DNA from: Paguma larvata
Taxonomy: Eukaryota > Chordata > Mammalia > Carnivora > Viverridae
Length of the DNA: 64,000 bases
Assembly (NCBI GenBank): GCA_030068075.1
Contig: CM057826.1
Location: 68,917,312 to 68,981,311 of the forward strand
Direction: 5' to 3'
Shown here: positions 58,745 to 64,000 of the stretch, piece by piece
How positions within the stretch are numbered: position 1 is the stretch's first letter
Layout of the letters: the number at the start of each line of letters is the position of its first letter
Notes under the pieces: model-generated
What the model saw: only the letters and a program-made list of their open reading frames with translations
What the model was told of the DNA's origin: nothing
Database searches by the model: none
Translations under genes and position numbers: made by a program

Positions 58745-58757
58745 TAAAAATATTTTA

Positions 58758-59463
58758 AAATGTTCTTGAGTGACACAAAGAAAGTCGTAAGCAAGTAGAA
58801 AGGCTACTATTTTCTTAGAAAAGAAGTCTCAATATCATCATTTTTCTTATTCCTGTTGTTATTTCACGTATTTATTATGACACTTAAATATGTCATCAGG
58901 ATTTTATCTAAAATTGGTAGTGTGTGTTATTAACTGCTTCATTACCCACTTCAGGTTCATGGGAGATTGCCTTCCTCAGCCCCTTGCTAAAGGGCCATCT
59001 GACTCATTCTGAATCATGAAGTAAGAGAGGAAGCTGTGTCACTTCCAGCAGAAGTCAGAGTAAAGAACATGGGTAGGGCTATTTCTCTTTTCTACTTTGT
59101 GGAAATTTGACTTAAGCTTTGTGTTGAGATGGTGGGCCTAAGGACTCGAGCAATCTGTATACTTTGAGTGACATTGCTGAATAGAGCTATTTTGGGAGTT
59201 ATTTGGAAATGGCAGAGTAGGTGGGAGTAAAACAAAACCAAACCAAATAGAACAAACTTTTATCTTGAAGCCATATCTTGGAAGTTTACGATTGCTTGTT
59301 CCTACTACCTATTCATATTATCCAGGCTTATAGTGGAGAAAAGTTGGTATCTGAAGTGACATTTCTTACATCAGTAATAAAATATGTGGCATTAAATTAA
59401 CAGTCAAAAATTATTTCAAACATAATATTCAATACATAAATATAATATGGAGTCAACACTTTA
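58758..59463. other. Unassigned DNA
   Basis: The segment at about 58925-59180 ('agctgtgtcacttccagcag') weakly resembles an old mammalian LTR, but I could not confirm it. No gene. Confidence 0.3.
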
Positions 59464-59481
59464 TTAAAAATAAAGAAGTTT

Positions 59482-59686
59482 TATCTCCCTCCCTCTCTCA
59501 AAGACTAAGAACAATCTGAGGGTGAGGGAGGTGAGGGAGGTGAGGGAGGTGAGGGAGGGGGGAGAGGGGTTGACGGATATTAAAGAGGGCACGTGTTGGG
59601 ATGAACACTGGGTGTTATATGTAAACCAATTTGAAAATAAACTATAATAATAATAAAAAAAAAGAACCAACTAAAAAAAATAATAA
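59482..59686 (+). mobile_element. Young 5'-truncated L1 3' end
   Basis: About 200 bases of L1 3' UTR: 'aagaacaatctgagggtgag', G-rich 9-bp repeats, 'gggatgaacactgggtgtta', 'gtaaaccaatttgaaaataa' and an A/T tail. Target-site duplications AAAAATAAAGAAGTTT (59466-59481) and AAAAATAAAGAAGTGT (about 59687-59702) are nearly identical, so the insertion is recent. Confidence 0.9.
59519..59563 (+). repeat. (GGTGAGGGA)n in L1 3' UTR
   Basis: Four 9-bp units and a GGGGGG run. Four or more G-tracts lie within 45 bases, a G-quadruplex-capable arrangement found in many mammalian L1 3' UTRs. Confidence 0.9.
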
Positions 59687-59702
59687 AAAAATAAAGAAGT
59701 GT

Positions 59703-60049
59703 TTAGATTACATTAAAATTGAAATCTGGTCATATGTCATTTTAAAAACAAATCAAAATTATATAAAGTAGTGAAAGCAAAAATAAAGGTATCTTGGACA
59801 AATAGAACCAAAAAGAAGCCATTATTATTTCTATTGAACATGGTAATGATGGACTTATATAATGTTGGATGATAATAGAAATAAAAGGTATAAATTTTCA
59901 AAGACCCTAAAATATTTAAAGAAATCTTTTTACCATTCACAGTTATTATGGTTTTCATGAAAAGCACAGGAGATCTTATTGCTATCTGTAAGAGTGATTA
60001 GTAAATTTTCTGAACATAATATAAATAATTTAAAAAAATAAAATTGTAT
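59703..60049. other. A/T-rich DNA, possibly old L1
   Basis: May be an upstream continuation of the old L1 ORF2 below, but the match is weak. Confidence 0.3.
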
Positions 60050-61200
60050 TTTTATATATAATCAAGAACCATTTAAATATATAAAATACCACTTAACTAA
60101 GCAATAATCATAATAAAGTGTCTCAGAATAACTTCAACAATAACTGTGCAATAATGTTTACGGAGAACATTAAAAACTTTACTGAAATACATTAAAAATA
60201 AATACTACATTGCAATATATAGCATATTTATGAGAAGAAAAATATCCTAAGTATGGTAATTATCTTCATATTAATTCATAAATTTCCCACAATTCCAATA
60301 AAAATTCTTTCAGTTTTTTTTTTTAACTTGGCATGTGGATTCTCACCATTATATGGAAAAGCAAATGGCTAAGAGCAGCCAAGAAATTTTCACAGAGGTA
60401 TTTAATGAGGCTTAACCTAACAAATATTGGGTTGTAATATGAAGCTCTAGCAACCGATAGGATCTTAGACAAAAGCAGTTTTGTGACTTTTGTTTAGATA
60501 TGATTTAGCAAAATAAATGCCAACCTCATATCAAAAACAACACTTTAAAGAATTAATAAAAATATATCAAAGAATATACCACTTTGGTAGGGAAGTATTT
60601 TATAAACTGTTTATAAAAAATAGTTTTTTATTTAAAAAACTGGTAATTCTAATACATTAAATAGTTTGTATAAATTGGAGAGAAATTCGGCAATATTTAG
60701 CAGATTTGAAGATGCATACACCATATGAGGCAATAATTTCACCTCAAGTTATAGAACATAGAAAACCTTTAACATATTTGTGCATGGAGACTATATAGGC
60801 AAGAATGCTTCTGGTAGCAATGTTCTCAAATTACATAATAATACAGGTTAATCTCAGTAAAATATATCGAACAGAACCGGTGAACAATATTACATATATG
60901 AGAATCGTTTTTGTAAAAAATATTGGTATAAAACAATAATATGTAAGTTTCGTATATATATGCTTTGCAGAAAAAAAATGGAGAAAGAAACGGATGGAAA
61001 TGCTGACATCCAAATTTCCGAAAGTGGTTAAGTATTACTAGAGGAGGTGGGGAATTCCATTTCTAAGTGCAATATTCATGATTTCAACACACTGTATAAG
61101 TTGGAATGAGGATACACAGGTTTCCTGTATTAATTTTTAGTCTTTATGAATGTCTGATATATTTCATAATATTTTTTTCAAAAAACAAGGTTTAATGTTT
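60050..61200 (+). pseudogene. Old L1 ORF2 3' part and 3' UTR
   Basis: 'cattaaaaactttactgaaa', 'cccacaattccaataaaaat' and 'gcaaatggctaagagcagcc' follow ORF2 order. They are followed by the L1 end region 'gcagatttgaagatgcatac', 'ttctggtagcaatgttctca' and the 3' terminal 'aaaatggagaaagaaacgga'. Frame destroyed. Confidence 0.7.
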
Positions 61201-62006
61201 GACAGTCGTTAAATTTGAAAGACTTAACTAACCAATTTAATAAAAATTTTAAAAGAAAATCTGATGAATATATGTGTAAGAGAAACATTAAATTTTAGGA
61301 AAATATTCTTTTAAATCATAACATAATTGTTTTTGTCAAATAGCAATCTTGGATAATCCACATGTATTTTTTAGAAAAATAAATAACATTTTTAGGAGAA
61401 AACTTAGGGCTAAGTATAAATTAAACCTACATCTATAAAAGTAGATGAGAGGATAAATGGAAAGTTATACAAATCCAAATTTGTAAATATTATATATCTT
61501 TTGCCTTAAATTTCTAAAGTGAACAAGCAAAAGTTATAGAAGTTACATTCTTTAGAAAATATTTTTTTTTTAGTGATTGGTAAACTAGGCAGCTTTAAGA
61601 ATGTAATAATGATTCAAAAACATGAAATCAGTAGGTGACTGATTCAGGTTTTAATAACAGCCAATAACCTGTCCTTGAACTTAATTTAGCCAAGTCAATC
61701 TAACTTATGTTCTTGTCCTTTGCCTTTCCAGGAAGTATCAGAGCTACATAGCTTGAAATATGAGCATATGTGAACTAGCCTTGTCAAGGTAACTTCTAAA
61801 CATAATGAGTGTGCTTTGGCAAACCTTGGTAAGCCTAGGTCATTTTGTCAAGCTATTCTGTTGCAAGATCATGATGATACCTTTGGATTCAAATCATCAT
61901 GCTTGAGCAGTTACTGCCTGAAAGGAACTTACTTCTATTAAACTGACAAAGGAAAGTTCTGCCTTCTTGATGAGATGTTTCAAATAAAAAACTACATTTA
62001 GAATTG
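61201..62006. other. Unique A/T-rich DNA
   Basis: Nothing recognised. Confidence 0.35.
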
Positions 62007-62272
62007 ACTAGTTCTGTAGATCTCTGCTTTAAAATGATGCCTGGCTAAAAAAGTATCTGATGCAACCTTTAGCAACTTCTACCAGTAATAATTTTGAAGA
62101 TTAGAAAACATACAAAAACTCATGAAGGTCTAAATTATTACTAGTTCTGTAGATCTCTGCTTTAAAATGATGCCTGGCTAAAAAAGTATCTGATGCAACC
62201 TTTAGCAACTTCTACCAGTAATAATTTTGAAGATTAGAAAACATACAAAAACTCAAGACGGCCTAAATTATT
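62007..62272. repeat. Recent 133-bp tandem duplication
   Basis: Copy 1 is 62007-62139, copy 2 is 62140-62272. The unit starts ACTAGTTCTGTAGATCTCTG. The first 115 or so bases are identical; three differences all fall in the last 20 bases (CATGAAGGTC versus CAAGACGGCC). The unit is unique DNA, not a known repeat. The third unit is not begun beyond ACT. Confidence 0.97.
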
Positions 62273-62439
62273 ACTGGTAAACAATCTATTTTGCAATCAG
62301 CAAATTAGCCCTAAAGCTTCATTATCTACAATTATGGTGTACACATGCTTCCTATAAAACAGACAAATTCAAAGACAAAAAATAGTTTGTATATTTTTTG
62401 TTCTTGACTTCCTAAGTTAGAGGTTTAGTGTCAATAGTG

Positions 62440-62972
62440 TTGCAGATACATTCTAAGGGGCCCTTATCACTCCTGCCTCCTGATGTTTCCACTTTGCACT
62501 GGCAACAGAATGTGCAAAAACGATGGAACGTCATTCCCATGATCAAATACCTTATGTGAGGTTCCATTTTGCTAGTAAACTCCCTTTAGAGACTCTTCTT
62601 GTTGGTTTGGAAAAGTAAGCTCTTATTGTGGGAAAGACCCCCTAGCAAAGAACTGTTGATAACATTTACAATCTGAAAGTTACCCCTAGCCAAGAGCCAG
62701 CAAGAAGCAGGTGCCCTCAATCCTACAACTGTAAGGAAGTAAATGCTGCCAGCAAACACAAATGAGCTTAGAAGTGGGTTCTTTCCCAGTTAAGCCTTCA
62801 GATGAGAATGCTACTTAGCCAGTATCTTCATTGCCATCTTGTGAGGACTTAAGCGGAGAACATAGTTAAGCTGTGTCCAGATTCCTGCCCCTGGTGATTG
62901 TGGGTTAATACATGTGTTGTTTTAAGCAGCTAAATTTGTGATAATTTATTATGCACAACAGATAATTAATAG
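62440..62972 (+). mobile_element. MaLR/ERVL-like LTR remnant
   Basis: 'tttccactttgcactggca' and later 'gagccagcaagaagcaggtg', 'gagcttagaagtgggttctt', 'agttaagctgtgtccagatt' and the end TGTTTTAAGCAGCTAAATTTG, 'aacagataattaatagaga'. These follow the order of MLT1-like LTRs. No internal viral sequence. Family tentative. Confidence 0.6.
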
Positions 62973-63172
62973 AGACGGTAACAAGAAAATTACATAGCCT
63001 TAAACTTCTGAATGTTGGATAAATAGTCCTCATAAGTAGAGTACTACAGGCAAGACAGATAAGTAGCTGAAGATCTATTACAGCAGAATAAGCCAGGGTA
63101 TGAAGTTTTTTCAAGTATGTATAAATTCAAATATCAGAACAAGACACTGAAAGTAGGAGAGCTCCCTGAGGT

Positions 63173-63252
63173 AACAGAGTGCTAGTGCACTAGAGTACTG
63201 ACTAAAATACTAGAGTATTGCATTAGAACACTGGAGTACTGCACTAGAGGCT
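63173..63252. repeat. Degenerate ~20-bp minisatellite
   Basis: CTAGAGTACT, CTAGAGTATT and CTGGAGTACT occur at 63190, 63210 and 63231, with GCACTAG-type spacers. About three and a half units with 15-20 percent divergence. Confidence 0.75.
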
Positions 63253-63335
63253 GGTCACTGGGATGGATCCGTGTATCAACTTGTTCTCTAGTTCTAATTA
63301 AGAGAAGAGAGCCAACAGAACCTTTTGGATTATAG

Positions 63336-63548
63336 CAGGGGTTGTCACACTATGCCTTAAAGGCCAAATTTGGCCTACTAACTGCTTTTGTAAATATAGT
63401 TTCAGTGGAACACAGCCATGCTCATTTATTTACATATTGTCTTTGAATATAATAATGGAATCAAGTAGCTGTTGCAGAGACTGTGTGGCCTGCAAAGCCT
63501 CAAATATTTACTATTGGGTTCCTTGTTGAAAAAGGCTGCTGACCTCAG
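63336..63548 (+). mobile_element. hAT-type (MER1 group) non-autonomous DNA transposon
   Basis: CAGGGGTTGTCACACTATGC at the start and GCTGCTGACCTCAG at the end are near-complementary termini. The body carries 'ggccaaatttggcctactaa', 'ttcagtggaacacagccatg' and 'gtgtggcctgcaaagcctca', the familiar body of a mammalian Charlie-type element. No transposase. Confidence 0.8.
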
Positions 63549-64000
63549 GGTTAGAAAATGAAATAAAGGTGGACTCTTCCTATATAAATATGTATCTACC
63601 AGCAAATATTAAATCTAAATAGTAAACAGATAATATTTTAAGTGTAATGAATAAAAAAATAGAGTTCTGAAAACATAACACATGGTATGGGAATAGATTC
63701 ATGAAGGCATGTGGACATAAAACATGCAAGAAAATAACTTAAACATTCAGGACCAGAGAAATTAGAAAAAAAATTCAAAATGCAATTAATGAAATCTATA
63801 ACAAGAAATTTTTCTAGAGGCGAGTAAATCAGAATGTTCTTTCAGATTAAAAATTTCACGATATTTCAAGAGATATAAAAATAAGTAGTACACACTTTGG
63901 TACCTGCTGAATTTTAAAATTGTACTCACACACACATACATGCACACACATGAAAGAGAAAACACAATGAAAAATAACAGGATAAAAATTTTTGTTGAAT
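63549..64000. other. Unique A/T-rich DNA to window end
   Basis: No gene or repeat recognised apart from a short CA run at about 63926-63952. Confidence 0.35.

Noticed and set aside
62007..62272. CRISPR array or satellite
   Set aside because: Only two contiguous 133-bp copies without spacers, in a mammalian genome; a simple tandem duplication.

Overview
This window is nuclear DNA from a carnivoran mammal, most likely a cat-family species. The diagnostic evidence is more than twenty tRNA-derived can-SINEs ending in the felid-type CT-rich tract and AATAAATAAACATTAAAA tail, together with carnivore-type L1 elements at several stages of decay. The DNA is A/T-rich and has no CpG island. I found no convincing protein-coding exon, tRNA, rRNA or other host gene. 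The ORFs present are short, and the longer ones sit in L1 or LTR sequence or in its antisense. The window is best read as intergenic or deep intronic, gene-poor DNA.

Layout. 1-13 kb: sparse unique A/T-rich DNA with five can-SINEs, an old LTR-like element apparently split by two L1 3' ends (2.28-3.56 kb), an old L1 5' region (7.2-8.5 kb), an L2 end and a MIR. 13-17 kb: a young can-SINE, then a rearranged L1 in which a plus-strand piece (5' UTR, SINE scar, ORF2 piece) meets a minus-strand ORF2 piece. 17-22 kb: mostly unique DNA with L2 remnants, a hAT-type element and an 818-bp minus-strand LTR. 22.4-26.1 kb: a 5'-truncated, internally deleted L1 carrying a can-SINE. 26.9-30.8 kb: old antisense L1 fragments with two can-SINEs. 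32-35.4 kb: an ancient mammalian repeat, a long AT-palindromic tract, a 415-bp gammaretrovirus-type solo LTR with a perfect 4-bp target duplication, and two can-SINEs. 36-38.4 kb: L2, MIR and two can-SINEs. 38.35-40.64 kb: no recognised SINE, LINE or LTR; it contains a candidate conserved regulatory block with two perfect POU octamers and homeodomain-type sites. 42 kb: a SINE inserted into the tail of another SINE. 44.8-50.7 kb: a nearly full-length but dead L1 with its 5' UTR. 51-61 kb: a patchwork of can-SINEs and older L1 pieces plus a small young L1 end. 62-64 kb: a recent 133-bp tandem duplication, an LTR remnant, a degenerate minisatellite and a hAT-type element.

Nothing here forms an operon or pathway. 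The biology is layered retrotransposition: ancient MIR, L2 and hAT relics, then older L1 and LTR elements, then carnivore L1, can-SINEs and ERV LTRs. The items most worth a second look are the repeat-free block near 39.3-40.3 kb, an antisense open frame shared by the 5' UTRs of two separate L1 copies, and the solo LTR at 33,965. Repeat family names come from memory of consensus patterns; no database search was run.
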